A DNA stretch of 64,000 nucleotides from Haliscomenobacter sp. (GCA_016713275.1 JADJPL010000003.1:62001-126000), one strand, 5' to 3'; counted from the stretch's first letter, positions 19,132-27,314 are shown. Notes: generated from the sequence alone by a model not told the origin. Program-made: numbers and translations.

Positions 19132-19524
19132 ATGGATATACGCCCCATGATGGAAGACGCTTGCCCGCTTAGCCGGTGGGAGCTTTTGCGCCAGCTCCTG
19201 AACAACCTGACCCTTGACGAATTGCCTCGCTGGCTGGAAGCGCATCCCGACTGGATCGTGCTCGATGTCCGCACTCCGGAAGAGTTCGATGCCGGATCGT
19301 TGCCCCGGGCCACTAATCTGGATTATCTGGGCATCGATTTTATCGACCGTTTGCTGGCCCTGGACAAAGAAAAGGGCTATCTGGTGTATTGCCGCAGCGG
19401 GAGGCGCAGCGTGCGCGTATCCACCCTTTTGCGCAATGCGGGCTTCCCGCATGTCTACCATTTGCACGGAGGCTTGCCGGGCGGCGTGATTTCGGTCACT
19501 GAACAACCCGATGAAGGTTCCTAG
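19132..19524 (+). CDS. Single-domain rhodanese sulfurtransferase
   Basis: A 130-residue rhodanese with catalytic Cys87 in the active-site loop CRSGRRS, preceded by VLDVRTPEEFDAGSLPRATNL. A 35-residue N-terminal extension (LSRWELLRQLLNNLTLDELPRWL) comes before the domain. There is no signal peptide, so it is cytoplasmic. It would carry sulfane sulfur as a cysteine persulfide between donors such as thiosulfate or glutathione persulfide and acceptors. The SulP gene follows after 33 bp and is almost certainly co-transcribed, linking sulfane-sulfur handling to sulfur-oxyanion transport. Confidence 0.9.
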   Translation: MDIRPMMEDACPLSRWELLRQLLNNLTLDELPRWLEAHPDWIVLDVRTPEEFDAGSLPRATNLDYLGIDFIDRLLALDKEKGYLVYCRSGRRSVRVSTLLRNAGFPHVYHLHGGLPGGVISVTEQPDEGS

Positions 19525-19557
19525 CTTTGACCCCGAAAACCCGAAACGCAAGCGCCA

Positions 19558-21294
19558 ATGAATATCAAACAGTTTATCCCCGCCCTGGAATGGCTGCCCA
19601 AATACACCAAAAAGCAGTTCAGCGGAGATTTGTCGGCGGGCCTCACCGTAGGGGTGATGCTCATCCCTCAGGGCATGGCCTACTCCATGCTGGCAGGCCT
19701 GGACCCCATCTATGGCTTGTATGCGGTTACCCTGCCGTTGATGGCTTATGCTTTCCTGGGCACTTCCAGGCAACTGGCCGTAGGGCCGGTCGCCATGGTC
19801 GCTTTGCTGACGGCTTCCGGTATCGGCGGGCTGGCGGAAGCGGGTTCTGGCCAGTATGTTCAGCTCGCCTTTGGCCTGGCATTGCTGGCCGGGGTTATTC
19901 AGCTGCTGCTCGGGGTGTTCCGGCTGGGTTTTTTGGTGAATTTTCTCTCCCATCCGGTGATTAGCGGATTCACCTCCGCTGCCGCCCTGATCATCGGCTT
20001 GTCCCAGCTCAAGCACCTGCTGGGGATCAGCATCCCCAACAGCGAGCATATCCACGAGATCGTCCTGGCTGCCGCCCAAAATATCAGAGATACGAACCCC
20101 TATACCCTCGCTTTAGGCCTTGGGGGCATAGCGCTCATTCTGGCGGTCAAACGCATTCACCGCGCTATCCCGGGCTCTTTGCTTGCCGTGTTGGCGGGGA
20201 TTTTAATCGTTTGGGGCTTTGGCCTCACTGGCCAGGGAGTCAAAATCGTGGGCTCGGTGCCGAGCGGCTTGCCTTCGTTTGTTGCGCCCCAGCTGGGCCT
20301 TCCGGATTGGCAGGCGCTGATTCCCGTCGCGCTGACTATTTCCCTGGTGGGGGTTATGGAAAGTATTGCCGTGGCAAAAGCTATCCAGGCCCGGCATCGG
20401 GATTACAAGGTGGATGCCAACCAGGAACTCATTGCCCTGGGCGCAGCCAACCTGTTTGCCGGATTTTTTAAAGCATTCCCGGTAACCGGAGGGTTCTCGC
20501 GGACGGCCGTCAACGACCAGGCAGGCGCCAAACCGGGCATGGCTTCGTTTATCAGCGCCACATTGATCGTGCTTACCTTACTCTTCCTGACGCCCCTGTT
20601 TTACTATCTTTCCAACGCCATTCTGGCGTCGGTGATCCTGGTGGCCGTTCTGGGGTTGATCGATGTCAAAGAACCGATGCACCTTTGGAAAAGCAATAAG
20701 ACCGATTTTTATATGCTGATGGTCACGTTTGTGGCAACCCTGCTCGTTGGCATCGAGAAAGGAATCGGCCTGGGCGTGATCCTTTCGCTGGTCATGGTGA
20801 TTTACCGCACCACCAAGCCCCATATCGCCGTTCTTGGTCAGGTGCCCGGCACCCGTACTTACCGCAACCTGGCTCGTTTTGACCATCTGATTGAAAAAGA
20901 ACATCTGCTGATCTATCGCTTCGATGCCGATCTCTACTTCGCCAACGTTAGTTACTTCAAGGATTCCCTGGAGGAACTGGTTCAGCAAAAAGGCGCCGCT
21001 TTAAAAGCAATCATCATCAACGCGGAAAGCGTCAACAACCTCGACAGCAGCGCCATCCACGCCCTGGAGGAAGTCATTGACGAAAACCGCAAACGGGGCT
21101 TTGAAATCGCCTTTACCGGCGTCAAAGGACCTATCCGGGACGCTATGAAGAAAGCCCATCTGATCGATAAAATCGGAGACAACCGCTTCTTCCTGACCAT
21201 CCAGGATGCCGTTGATGCCTGCGACGCACACTGCCAGCGCGCCGAAGCCGGCGATTACGAACACCAGGATCTGGCGGTGCAGACGAATGTGTGA
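19558..21294 (+). CDS. SulP family anion (sulfate-type) transporter with STAS domain, paralogue 2
   Basis: A 578-residue SLC26/SulP transporter clearly paralogous to the one at 11807. It shares the DLSAGLTVGVMLIPQGMAYS signature, FVNFLSHP-type and GFTSAAALIIGLSQLKHLLG segments and ANQELIALGAANLFAGFFKAFPVTGGFSRTAVND. A C-terminal STAS domain follows (LKAIIINAESVNNLDSSAIHAL). The C-terminus carries a short hydrophilic tail (DACDAHCQRAEAGDYEHQ) absent from the first copy. It is co-transcribed with the upstream rhodanese. Sulfate or another sulfur oxyanion is the likely cargo, and direction cannot be read. The purine-rich repeat at 21295 begins right after the stop. Confidence 0.92.
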   Translation: MNIKQFIPALEWLPKYTKKQFSGDLSAGLTVGVMLIPQGMAYSMLAGLDPIYGLYAVTLPLMAYAFLGTSRQLAVGPVAMVALLTASGIGGLAEAGSGQYVQLAFGLALLAGVIQLLLGVFRLGFLVNFLSHPVISGFTSAAALIIGLSQLKHLLGISIPNSEHIHEIVLAAAQNIRDTNPYTLALGLGGIALILAVKRIHRAIPGSLLAVLAGILIVWGFGLTGQGVKIVGSVPSGLPSFVAPQLGLPDWQALIPVALTISLVGVMESIAVAKAIQARHRDYKVDANQELIALGAANLFAGFFKAFPVTGGFSRTAVNDQAGAKPGMASFISATLIVLTLLFLTPLFYYLSNAILASVILVAVLGLIDVKEPMHLWKSNKTDFYMLMVTFVATLLVGIEKGIGLGVILSLVMVIYRTTKPHIAVLGQVPGTRTYRNLARFDHLIEKEHLLIYRFDADLYFANVSYFKDSLEELVQQKGAALKAIIINAESVNNLDSSAIHALEEVIDENRKRGFEIAFTGVKGPIRDAMKKAHLIDKIGDNRFFLTIQDAVDACDAHCQRAEAGDYEHQDLAVQTNV

Positions 21295-21420
21295 TGGGAG
21301 GAAGGGAGGATGGAGAGAGGATGGAGAGGATGGGAAGGATGTAGGGGATGTAAAGGATGTGAAGGATGTAGGGGATGGAGGGATGTAGGGGATGTAGGGG
21401 AGAGGAGGTGGAAATGGTGG
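21295..21420. repeat. Purine-rich GGATG(TA) imperfect tandem repeat
   Basis: About 125 bp made almost entirely of GGATGTAGG/GGAGAGGATGG/AAGGATGT variants on the plus strand. There is no coding sense. The strand asymmetry could form G-quadruplex or triplex structures. It lies upstream of the Crp-type promoter of the 21589 gene. A mirror-image pyrimidine tract precedes its paralogue (25590-25690). Confidence 0.8.
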
Positions 21421-21443
21421 GGGAGGAGAATAGCGAAATAAAA

Positions 21444-21511
21444 GTTGACAAAAGTCACCAGATTCGTGTGATCAAGGTCATAGACAAGAATTATTATTGG
21501 GAATAATTTTG
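21444..21511 (+). promoter_or_regulatory. Crp/Fnr-type class-II promoter of persulfide dioxygenase gene 1
   Basis: The main box is TGTGA-TCAAGG-TCATA (21467-21482, centre 21474.5). A second imperfect box, GTTGA-CAAAAG-TCACC (21444-21459), lies 23 bp upstream. The -7 element TAATTTTG is at 21504-21511. Box centre to first base of the -7 element is 29.5 nt, placing the box about -41 from the start. No good -33 TTG is present, as expected for an activator-dependent promoter. Confidence 0.65.
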
Positions 21512-21588
21512 TTTTCCGAATGAAGCATTTTATTAAAAAATATGAATACATGTTCATTTGTTTTTCTAACCACTAAAACGTTTTCCGT

Positions 21589-22995
21589 ATGAAAGTTGAA
21601 CAGCTGTATACCGGATGCCTTGCAGAAGCCGCTTATTACATTGAGAGCGAGGGAGAGGCCGTGATCATCGATCCGTTGCGCGAGACGGAACCTTACCTCG
21701 AAAAAGCAAAAGAAGATGGCGCCACGATCAAGTATGTGATGGAGACCCACTTTCATGCCGACTTCGTTTCCGGGCACCTGGATCTGGCTGCCAAAACCGG
21801 AGCTGAAATTGTATACGGACCTACCGCCGTGCCGAATTTCAAAGCGCACATCGCTACCGATGGAGAGATTTTCCAGGTGGGCAAAGTGACCATCAAAGTA
21901 TTGCACACCCCGGGCCATACCATGGAATCCTCTACGTTCCTGCTCAGAGATGAGGAGGGCAAGGACTATGCCATCTTTACCGGCGATGCCTTGTTCCTTG
22001 GCGACGTTGGCCGTCCCGACCTGGCTGTTAAGACCGACCTGAGCCGCGAAGACCTCGCAGGCCACTTGTACGATAGCCTCCACAACAAAATTATGCCGCT
22101 TGCCGACGACGTGATCGTTTATCCCGGCCATGGCGCCGGCTCTGCCTGCGGCAAGAAGATGAGCAAAGAGACCTGGGGCTACCTGGGCGACCAGAAGAAG
22201 ACCAACTATGCGCTTCAGCCGATGACGAGAGAAGCGTTCGTGAAGGAAGTAACGACCGGTCTGGTAGACCCGCCCCAATATTTCCCGAAAAACGCCGTGA
22301 TGAACAAGATGGGCTATGAGAGCATCGAGGTCGTTCGTCAGCGCGGGCTGCAGGCCCTGAGCGTTCGTGCGTTCAAAGCTGCCTGGGAAGAAGAGCACGC
22401 CCTGGTACTGGATACCCGCCACCAGGATGAGTTCTCCGACGCGCATATCCCCGGTTCCGTCTTCATCGGCATCGACGACAACTTCGCTCCCTGGGTTGGC
22501 GCCCTGATCACCGACCTTCAGACGCCCATCCTCATCGTTTGCAACGAAGGCCGCCAGTTGGAAGTAGTTGACCGCCTGGCTCGCGTAGGATACGACAACC
22601 CGATCGGCTACCTCGAAGGAGGATTCGGCGCCTGGGTGACTGAAGGCGAAGAAATCGATTCCATCCCGGAAATTACCGCCGAAGAATTCGAAGAGATCTT
22701 CCGCACTCAGGAATTCAACCTGCTCGACGTGCGCCGCGAAAGCGAGTACAACGCGCAGCACATCATGGGCGCTCAGAACTTCCCGCTCGATTTTGTCAAC
22801 CGCAATATGAACGCCGTGGATCGCGATACCCCGTATTACCTGCACTGCGCAGGCGGATACCGCTCCATGATCGCCGCTTCGATCCTCAAATCCCGCGGCT
22901 TCGAGAACCTGATCAACATCAAGAGCGGCTTTAACGCGCTCCAGGAAACCGGCCTGCCGATGACGGAATTCGTCGAACAGGTCACCGAACTGTAA
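21589..22995 (+). CDS. Persulfide dioxygenase-rhodanese fusion (CstB-like), paralogue 1
   Basis: A 468-residue protein with a metallo-beta-lactamase-fold persulfide dioxygenase (about 1-250; iron-ligand motif H54-F-H56-A-D58, GHTMESSTF, FTGDALFLGDVGRPDL). Two rhodanese domains follow (about 260-365 and 370-468). The second has the active loop HCAGGYRS. The first has a cysteine at the matching place (IVCNEGRQLE), whereas in the paralogue at 25863 it is alanine. By analogy with CstB it would oxidise persulfide to sulfite and could combine sulfite with sulfane sulfur to give thiosulfate, in the cytoplasm. Transcription is predicted from the Crp/Fnr-type promoter at 21444-21511 and ends at the hairpin at 23024-23051. 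Confidence 0.9.
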   Translation: MKVEQLYTGCLAEAAYYIESEGEAVIIDPLRETEPYLEKAKEDGATIKYVMETHFHADFVSGHLDLAAKTGAEIVYGPTAVPNFKAHIATDGEIFQVGKVTIKVLHTPGHTMESSTFLLRDEEGKDYAIFTGDALFLGDVGRPDLAVKTDLSREDLAGHLYDSLHNKIMPLADDVIVYPGHGAGSACGKKMSKETWGYLGDQKKTNYALQPMTREAFVKEVTTGLVDPPQYFPKNAVMNKMGYESIEVVRQRGLQALSVRAFKAAWEEEHALVLDTRHQDEFSDAHIPGSVFIGIDDNFAPWVGALITDLQTPILIVCNEGRQLEVVDRLARVGYDNPIGYLEGGFGAWVTEGEEIDSIPEITAEEFEEIFRTQEFNLLDVRRESEYNAQHIMGAQNFPLDFVNRNMNAVDRDTPYYLHCAGGYRSMIAASILKSRGFENLINIKSGFNALQETGLPMTEFVEQVTEL

Positions 22996-23023
22996 AATGG
23001 GTTTTTAGGTGTTTGACATGGGA

Positions 23024-23051
23024 AAGAGGCGCGCTTTCGCGCGCGTCTCTT
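23024..23051 (+). terminator. Terminator-like hairpin after persulfide dioxygenase 1
   Basis: AGAG-GCGCGC, loop TTTC, GCGCGC-G-TCTCT is followed by a T/C-rich run. It begins 28 bp after the stop at 22995. Confidence 0.65.
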
Positions 23052-23221
23052 CTCCTGTTTTCCTGAAAACATCGAAGAATAATTGTTCGATTTTCATTGG
23101 TAGGGGTTAATCCAGAAGGGGTTAACCCTTTTTTTGATGGGCAAAAGGCAAAAAGGCTTAAGGCAAAAGGCAATGTCGCCTTAGGCCCTGCGCCTTGAGC
23201 CTTCCACCCTTTCCACCAATG

Positions 23222-23266
23222 TGTGATCGGTGTTACGGATATTGAATACCCCAACCGGTATTTTTG
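23222..23266 (+). promoter_or_regulatory. Crp/Fnr-type class-II promoter of the small rhodanese gene
   Basis: TGTGA-TCGGTG-TTACG (23222-23237, centre 23229.5) is followed by the -7 element TATTTTTG (23259-23266). The centre-to--7 distance is 29.5 nt, identical to the promoters at 21444, 25722 and 33585. Confidence 0.6.
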
Positions 23267-23297
23267 CCTCATCAATCACCAAAATTACAGCTCTGTT

Positions 23298-23597
23298 ATG
23301 AATCTTCAGAAAATGCTACAGGAACCCACCGCTACGGTTGTCGATGTACGGGAGCGTTGGGAGTTTACGATGGGAAAAGCCGAAGGCTCGATCAATATTC
23401 CGTTGGGTGAGGTGATGGGCCGGATAGGCGAATTTGAAGCCATGTCCAAGCCCCTGATTCTCATCTGCCAGTCGGGCAACCGCAGCGGCATTGCCGCCGC
23501 GATTCTGCATGGCAAAGGCGTGCGCGAGGTATACAACGGCGGCTCCTGGATGGATGTCAAGGCGCTTCAAAGCCGGTTTACAACCACGAAGGCATAA
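23298..23597 (+). CDS. Single-domain rhodanese
   Basis: A 99-residue minimal rhodanese with VVDVRERWEFTMGKAEGS and the active-site loop CQSGNRS, which resembles periplasmic or cytoplasmic GlpE/PspE-type domains. No signal peptide is visible. I chose ATG 23298; the frame is open upstream but would cross the promoter. It would transfer sulfane sulfur and probably feeds or drains the persulfide dioxygenases on either side. It has its own Crp/Fnr-type promoter (23222-23266) and is followed by the terminator at 23617-23659. Confidence 0.9.
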   Translation: MNLQKMLQEPTATVVDVRERWEFTMGKAEGSINIPLGEVMGRIGEFEAMSKPLILICQSGNRSGIAAAILHGKGVREVYNGGSWMDVKALQSRFTTTKA

Positions 23598-23616
23598 GGG
23601 TTTGTTTTGAAATGGA

Positions 23617-23659
23617 AAAGAGCCGGGAAGCGGGTGCGCTTTCTGGCTCTTTGTTTTTT
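23617..23659 (+). terminator. Rho-independent terminator after the rhodanese gene
   Basis: The stem AAAGAGCC...GGAAGCG pairs with CGCTTTC...GGCTCTTT, followed by TTGTTTTTT. It begins 20 bp after the stop. Confidence 0.8.
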
Positions 23660-23833
23660 GGGGGGGGAGCGGGAAGTTTCGTTTCTCTTCAGGCTGGCAG
23701 GGGCCATTGCTACCCAATCCCCGGTATTGACGATTGTCAACTTCCCGTACTGATTAATCTCATTTTTTTCCGGGGAAACAAAATGCAACTTAGATGTGAT
23801 CAAAACCATATGGTATCACCAAAAACTTGGGCT

Positions 23834-24265
23834 ATGTCAATCGTTCGTTGGAATCCGGGCGCCGTGGCGCCGTCCTTCCGGTCTTGGGTGGAGGATTTCT
23901 TCGGGGACCTCAAGCTGTTTCACGGCGATGGCGCAAGCCTCACCCCCGCAGTCAATATACGGGAGACGGAAGACTTGTTCATCGTTGAAATGGCTGCACC
24001 CGGCATGAAGAAGGAAGATTTCGTGATCGAAATCAAAGAGGGCATTTTGATGATCAGTTCGGAACACAAGGAAGAAAAAGAAGAGAAAAAAGAGAACTAC
24101 ACGCGCAAGGAGTTTAGCTACAACAAGTTCAGCCGTTCTTTTTCGCTTCCCGAAAACGTGCATGCCGAAAAGATCAAAGCCACCTACAAAGAAGGGCTTT
24201 TGCTGATCGAACTTCCTAAACTGGAAAAATCAGCGCCCAAAGTGAAAAAAGTGACCATCAGCTGA
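23834..24265 (+). CDS. Hsp20/alpha-crystallin small heat-shock protein
   Basis: A 143-residue ATP-independent holdase chaperone. The alpha-crystallin domain covers about 40-143 (PAVNIRETEDLFIVEMAAPGMKKEDFVIEI, then NYTRKEFSYNKFSRSFSLPE, ending GLLLIELPKLEK). I take ATG 23834 (MSIVRWNPG...) as the start because WxP and a short N-arm are usual. In-frame codons upstream to 23782 are possible. A charged EEKEEKKE insert lies in the middle loop. It stands between the sulfur genes and a CBS protein, a grouping often seen in oxygen- or redox-stress regulons. Only a weak half Crp-type site (23795-23810) is visible upstream. Confidence 0.9.
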   Translation: MSIVRWNPGAVAPSFRSWVEDFFGDLKLFHGDGASLTPAVNIRETEDLFIVEMAAPGMKKEDFVIEIKEGILMISSEHKEEKEEKKENYTRKEFSYNKFSRSFSLPENVHAEKIKATYKEGLLLIELPKLEKSAPKVKKVTIS

Positions 24266-24325
24266 TGCGTCCTTTACGTTTTTTGCGCATTTAAAGTGAA
24301 ATTTTTTAATCAGGATTTGAGCAAC

Positions 24326-24425
24326 CGGGGGCTGTCTCAGAAGATCGGTCTTTGCCCGTGGCCGCCAAAAAAGAAAATAAAATTTCATGCCGGTGGCAAA
24401 GACCGGTCTTTTGAAACGGCCCCCG
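24326..24425. repeat. Dispersed palindromic element, copy A
   Basis: A 100-bp imperfect inverted repeat. The outer arms are CGGGGGC...GCCCCCG. Inside, TCGGTCTTTGCCC pairs with GGCAAAGACCGGT, around a core AAAAAAGAAAATAAAATTTC. The same core and arms recur at 33437, 37895 and 39759. The element is non-coding, lies between the hsp20 and CBS genes, and can form a long hairpin. Confidence 0.75.
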
Positions 24426-24489
24426 TGTTGTGTCCTGGCGTGTGGAAAACGCAAGGAGGCTTATCTCTCCTGAACCAAAATCTGAAGCC

Positions 24490-24936
24490 ATGCTGAACTC
24501 ATTGAAAATACCGGTCGCCGAACTCATGACGCGGGAATTGCTTATCGTAGAACCCGGAGATACCCTGGAAAAAGTCCGGGACATTTTTCAATCCAACAAC
24601 GTCCACCACATACCGGTCGTGGATGAGCATGGCAAGCTCGCCGGGATTATCAGCAAAAGCGATTTCAACCGCGTCAACCATATCCTCACCTTGTTCGATG
24701 GGGAAAAATACCGGGAATACAACGATATGCTCTACCGGTCGATGACCGCCGCAGAGATCATGACCAAACAGGTCGCAACCGTCAACCCCGACGACGCCCT
24801 CTCCCTGGTGGCGGATATGTTCAAGGAAAATCTCTTTCACGCCGTGCCGGTTGTCGACCGCGGTATCCTGGTGGGTATCGTCACTACCCACGACGTGATC
24901 AGCTACTGCTGCAGCGAAACCAATTTCCTTACTTAG
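24490..24936 (+). CDS. CBS-domain pair protein
   Basis: A 148-residue protein with two tandem CBS motifs. The first is VAELMTRELLIVEPGDTLEKV (about 10-62) with HIPVVDEHGKLAGIIS; the second is TAAEIMTKQVATVNPDDAL (about 88-148) with HAVPVVDRGILVGIVTTHDVI. The Bateman module binds adenosine nucleotides and signals energy or redox state. No enzymatic domain is attached, so it is probably a stand-alone sensor. It is transcribed in the same direction as hsp20 and the following coiled-coil gene, with dispersed element A in between. Confidence 0.9.
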   Translation: MLNSLKIPVAELMTRELLIVEPGDTLEKVRDIFQSNNVHHIPVVDEHGKLAGIISKSDFNRVNHILTLFDGEKYREYNDMLYRSMTAAEIMTKQVATVNPDDALSLVADMFKENLFHAVPVVDRGILVGIVTTHDVISYCCSETNFLT

Positions 24937-24985
24937 AAGGCCCTGCAGCAAACGGACTTTTTTTCACCATAAAATTGATTGGCTT

Positions 24986-25369
24986 ATGTCTGTGATTCAA
25001 GTAGATGTACAGGTCCTGCACTTTGAACACCGCACGTGGATGAATGAACTCGAATTTTTTGAAGGAGAACTCCACTTTTTCGAAAACCGCCTCAGCGACC
25101 TCGTCATGCGCTACCGGGAAATCGAAGTCCTCGCCAAACTGGAACAGTTCCAAAACCAATTTATCCGCCAAAAAGAAGTGCTGGATAAACTCCTGCGCGA
25201 CATCCACGTCCATGAACAACAACTCGGACTAAAACTCCAAAAAGAACTGGATCTCCAGGATCATTTTGTCAACGACCACGCCAACATGCGCGCCCGCATG
25301 AACAGCTACCGCAAAATTTATAACGAACTTAAAACCGACTTCTTCCAGTTTCTGGCTACATGGCATTGA
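24986..25369 (+). CDS. Hypothetical coiled-coil protein
   Basis: A 127-residue soluble, strongly helical protein rich in E, L, F, Q and H. Two long amphipathic helices (about 18-75 and 78-127) have heptad-like spacing, for example LHFFENRLSDLVMRYREIE. It has no signal peptide, membrane segment or known motif. It follows the CBS gene by 49 bp in the same direction and may be co-transcribed. It could be a stress-related helical bundle, but I do not recognise the family. Codon usage and GC match its neighbours, supporting a real gene. Confidence 0.65.
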   Translation: MSVIQVDVQVLHFEHRTWMNELEFFEGELHFFENRLSDLVMRYREIEVLAKLEQFQNQFIRQKEVLDKLLRDIHVHEQQLGLKLQKELDLQDHFVNDHANMRARMNSYRKIYNELKTDFFQFLATWH

Positions 25370-25440
25370 GGTTAGGGAACAGGGGAGGAGCAGGAGACTG
25401 TCCAAAAACCTGGTTCAGGCTCCGCCTCCGCCTCTGGTTC

Positions 25441-25512
25441 GAGGCTCCGCCTCGGACCCACTCTACGTGGAGGCTCCGCCTCGGACCCACTCTACGTGGA
25501 GGCTCTGCCTCC
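25441..25512. repeat. 29-bp tandem repeat with GAGGCTCCGCCTC palindrome
   Basis: Two perfect 29-bp units (25441-25469 and 25470-25498) are followed by a partial third unit with one change (GAGGCTCTGCCTC). Each unit starts with the palindrome GAGGC-TCC-GCCTC and ends CTCTACGTG. Related GAGGC...GCCTC hairpins flank the other side of the next gene (27320-27425). Confidence 0.85.
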
Positions 25513-25589
25513 AACCAGACTTTCCGGACGTAATCGGATACTTTTTTAGCAGGCCCGCAAATCAAGAGGGCTATACACACTTTTTTGAA

Positions 25590-25690
25590 CAGTCTCCCTC
25601 TCTCCCTTTCTCCGTGCTCCCTCTCTCCCTACTCCCTCTCTCCCTGCTCCCTCCCTCCCTTCTTCCTCCCTCCCCCCCTTCCCAAAAATT
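25590..25690. repeat. Pyrimidine-rich CTCCC low-complexity tract
   Basis: About 100 bp of repeated CTCCCT/CTCTCCC/CTCCCTCC units with almost no purines. No coding sense. It lies just upstream of the Crp/Fnr-type promoter of the 25863 gene, mirroring the purine tract at 21295-21420 before the paralogue. Confidence 0.8.
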
Positions 25691-25721
25691 CGGCATTCCC
25701 CCATTTTCAGAAAGAAAATAC

Positions 25722-25766
25722 TGTGACACACATCACTGCCTGTGCATGTGTTTGGAAATATTTTTG
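25722..25766 (+). promoter_or_regulatory. Crp/Fnr-type class-II promoter of persulfide dioxygenase gene 2
   Basis: TGTGA-CACACA-TCACT (25722-25737, centre 25729.5) and the -7 element TATTTTTG (25759-25766) are separated centre-to-first-base by 29.5 nt. The -7 context (TATTTTTGCCTCA) is the same as at 23259. Confidence 0.7.
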
Positions 25767-25862
25767 CCTCAGTTTTCCGGCAAGCTGAACCATGGGGCTT
25801 GCTTTTTTGTCCTAAAACATGAATATTGTATCATACTTTTTTTTGAACACCAAATTGTACCA

Positions 25863-27314
25863 ATGAAAGTCGAACAAATTTATACCGGATGTCTGGCTGA
25901 AGCAGCCTATTACATCGAAAGCGAAGGGGAGGCCGTGATCATCGACCCCTTGCGCGAAACCCGCCCCTACCTGGAAAAACTCAAGCAGGAAGGCGCTACC
26001 CTGAAGTACATTTTCGAGACCCACTTCCATGCCGATTTCGTTTCGGGCCACGTCGATCTGGCTAAGAAGACAGGCGCGACCATCGTCTATGGCCCCAATG
26101 CGCAAACGGAGTTTGAGAAGATGGATACCGTCGACGGCCAGGAAATCAAGGTGGGCAAAGCGACCTTCCAGGTGCTCCATACCCCCGGTCATACTCCGGA
26201 AAGTACTACCTACTTGCTTCGCGATGAGCAGGGTAAAGAATACGCTATCTTCACCGGAGATACCTTGTTCATTGGCGACGTAGGCCGCCCCTACCTGGCG
26301 CAGAAAGCCGGCAGCGTTACGAAAGAAGACCTTGCCGGATGGCTGTTCGACAGCCTGCGCAACAAGATCATGACCCTGCCCGACGACGTGATCGTGTATC
26401 CCGCCCACGGCGCCGGCTCCGCTTGCGGAAAGAACATGAGTTCCGATACCTGGGACACCCTGGGCAACCAAAAGAAAACCAATTACGCCCTGCGCGCCGA
26501 TATGACCCGCGAGGAGTTTATCTACGAAGTGACGGCCGGTTTGATGCCGCCGCCTCAATACTTCGCCAAAAACGCAAAGCTGAATAAAACCGGATACGGC
26601 AGTATCGACGACGTGCTCAAACGCGGCACCGCGCCCCTCAGCCCCAGCGCCCTGGAAGCGGTCATCGAAGCCGAAGGCGCTCTCCTGCTGGATACCCGCC
26701 ATGAAAACGAGTTCAAAGACGGATTTATCCCCGGGGCTGTATTTATCGGCATCGACGGGGATTTTGCGCCCTGGGTTGGCGCATTGATTGTCGACCTCCA
26801 GCAACCGATCGTCGTGGTAGCGCCGGAAGGCCGGGAAGAAGAAGCCGTGACGCGCCTTGCCCGCGTCGGTTACGACAACACGATCGGCTATCTCGAAGGC
26901 GGAATCGCCGCCTGGATTGCCGCTGGCAAAGAACTCGATTCCATGGAGTCGATAACTGCCGATGAACTGGCCGTGCGGATGAAAAACGGGGAAGCCGATC
27001 ATATCCTCGACGTGCGTAAACCGACGGAATACCTGTCTCAGCATGTGGAAGGCGCCGACAACTTCCCGCTGGATTACATCAACCGGAATATGCAGCGCCT
27101 CGACCCGCAGAAAAAATACTACCTGCACTGCCTGGGCGGCTACCGCTCCATGATCACCGCTTCGATCTTGCGGGCCCGCGGCTTTGGCTATCTGGTCGAT
27201 ATACAAGAGGGCTGGAGAGCCATTGAAGAAGCCGAGGCGCCCAAAACGGATTACGTCTGCCCGACGTCGATCTCCCAGGAGGTGATCGATCAGGCGATCG
27301 AGGCCGTGATTTAA
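25863..27314 (+). CDS. Persulfide dioxygenase-rhodanese fusion (CstB-like), paralogue 2
   Basis: A 483-residue paralogue of the 21589 protein with the same order: metallo-beta-lactamase dioxygenase (THFHADFVSGH, GHTPESTTY, FTGDTLFIGDVGRPYL), pseudo-rhodanese and rhodanese. The last domain has an intact loop, HCLGGYRS. The first has VVVAPEGREEE, where the cysteine is replaced by alanine, as in the non-catalytic middle domain of CstB. ATG 25863 is fixed by alignment with paralogue 1. A 12-residue C-terminal extension (ISQEVIDQAIEAVI) is unique to this copy. The likely role is persulfide to sulfite or thiosulfate in the cytoplasm. It is predicted to respond to the Crp/Fnr-type site at 25722. Confidence 0.9.
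   Translation: MKVEQIYTGCLAEAAYYIESEGEAVIIDPLRETRPYLEKLKQEGATLKYIFETHFHADFVSGHVDLAKKTGATIVYGPNAQTEFEKMDTVDGQEIKVGKATFQVLHTPGHTPESTTYLLRDEQGKEYAIFTGDTLFIGDVGRPYLAQKAGSVTKEDLAGWLFDSLRNKIMTLPDDVIVYPAHGAGSACGKNMSSDTWDTLGNQKKTNYALRADMTREEFIYEVTAGLMPPPQYFAKNAKLNKTGYGSIDDVLKRGTAPLSPSALEAVIEAEGALLLDTRHENEFKDGFIPGAVFIGIDGDFAPWVGALIVDLQQPIVVVAPEGREEEAVTRLARVGYDNTIGYLEGGIAAWIAAGKELDSMESITADELAVRMKNGEADHILDVRKPTEYLSQHVEGADNFPLDYINRNMQRLDPQKKYYLHCLGGYRSMITASILRARGFGYLVDIQEGWRAIEEAEAPKTDYVCPTSISQEVIDQAIEAVI

Noticed and set aside
21478..22845. Long antisense open frame (455 codons) across persulfide dioxygenase 1, and a similar one (25812-27206) across paralogue 2
   Set aside because: Both are produced by the codon bias of the real GC-rich genes on the plus strand; the translated products have no family features and no promoter.
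23790..23815. TGTGATCAAAACCATA upstream of hsp20 as another Crp/Fnr box
   Set aside because: Only one half-site fits and no -7 element lies at the spacing seen in the other promoters.
25425..25460. tRNA-like GGTTCGAGGC segment
   Set aside because: No cloverleaf can be drawn; it is part of the GAGGC repeat.
25370..25860. Tandem and low-complexity repeats considered as a CRISPR array
   Set aside because: Only 2.5 units of 29 bp, without spacers, and no cas genes nearby.
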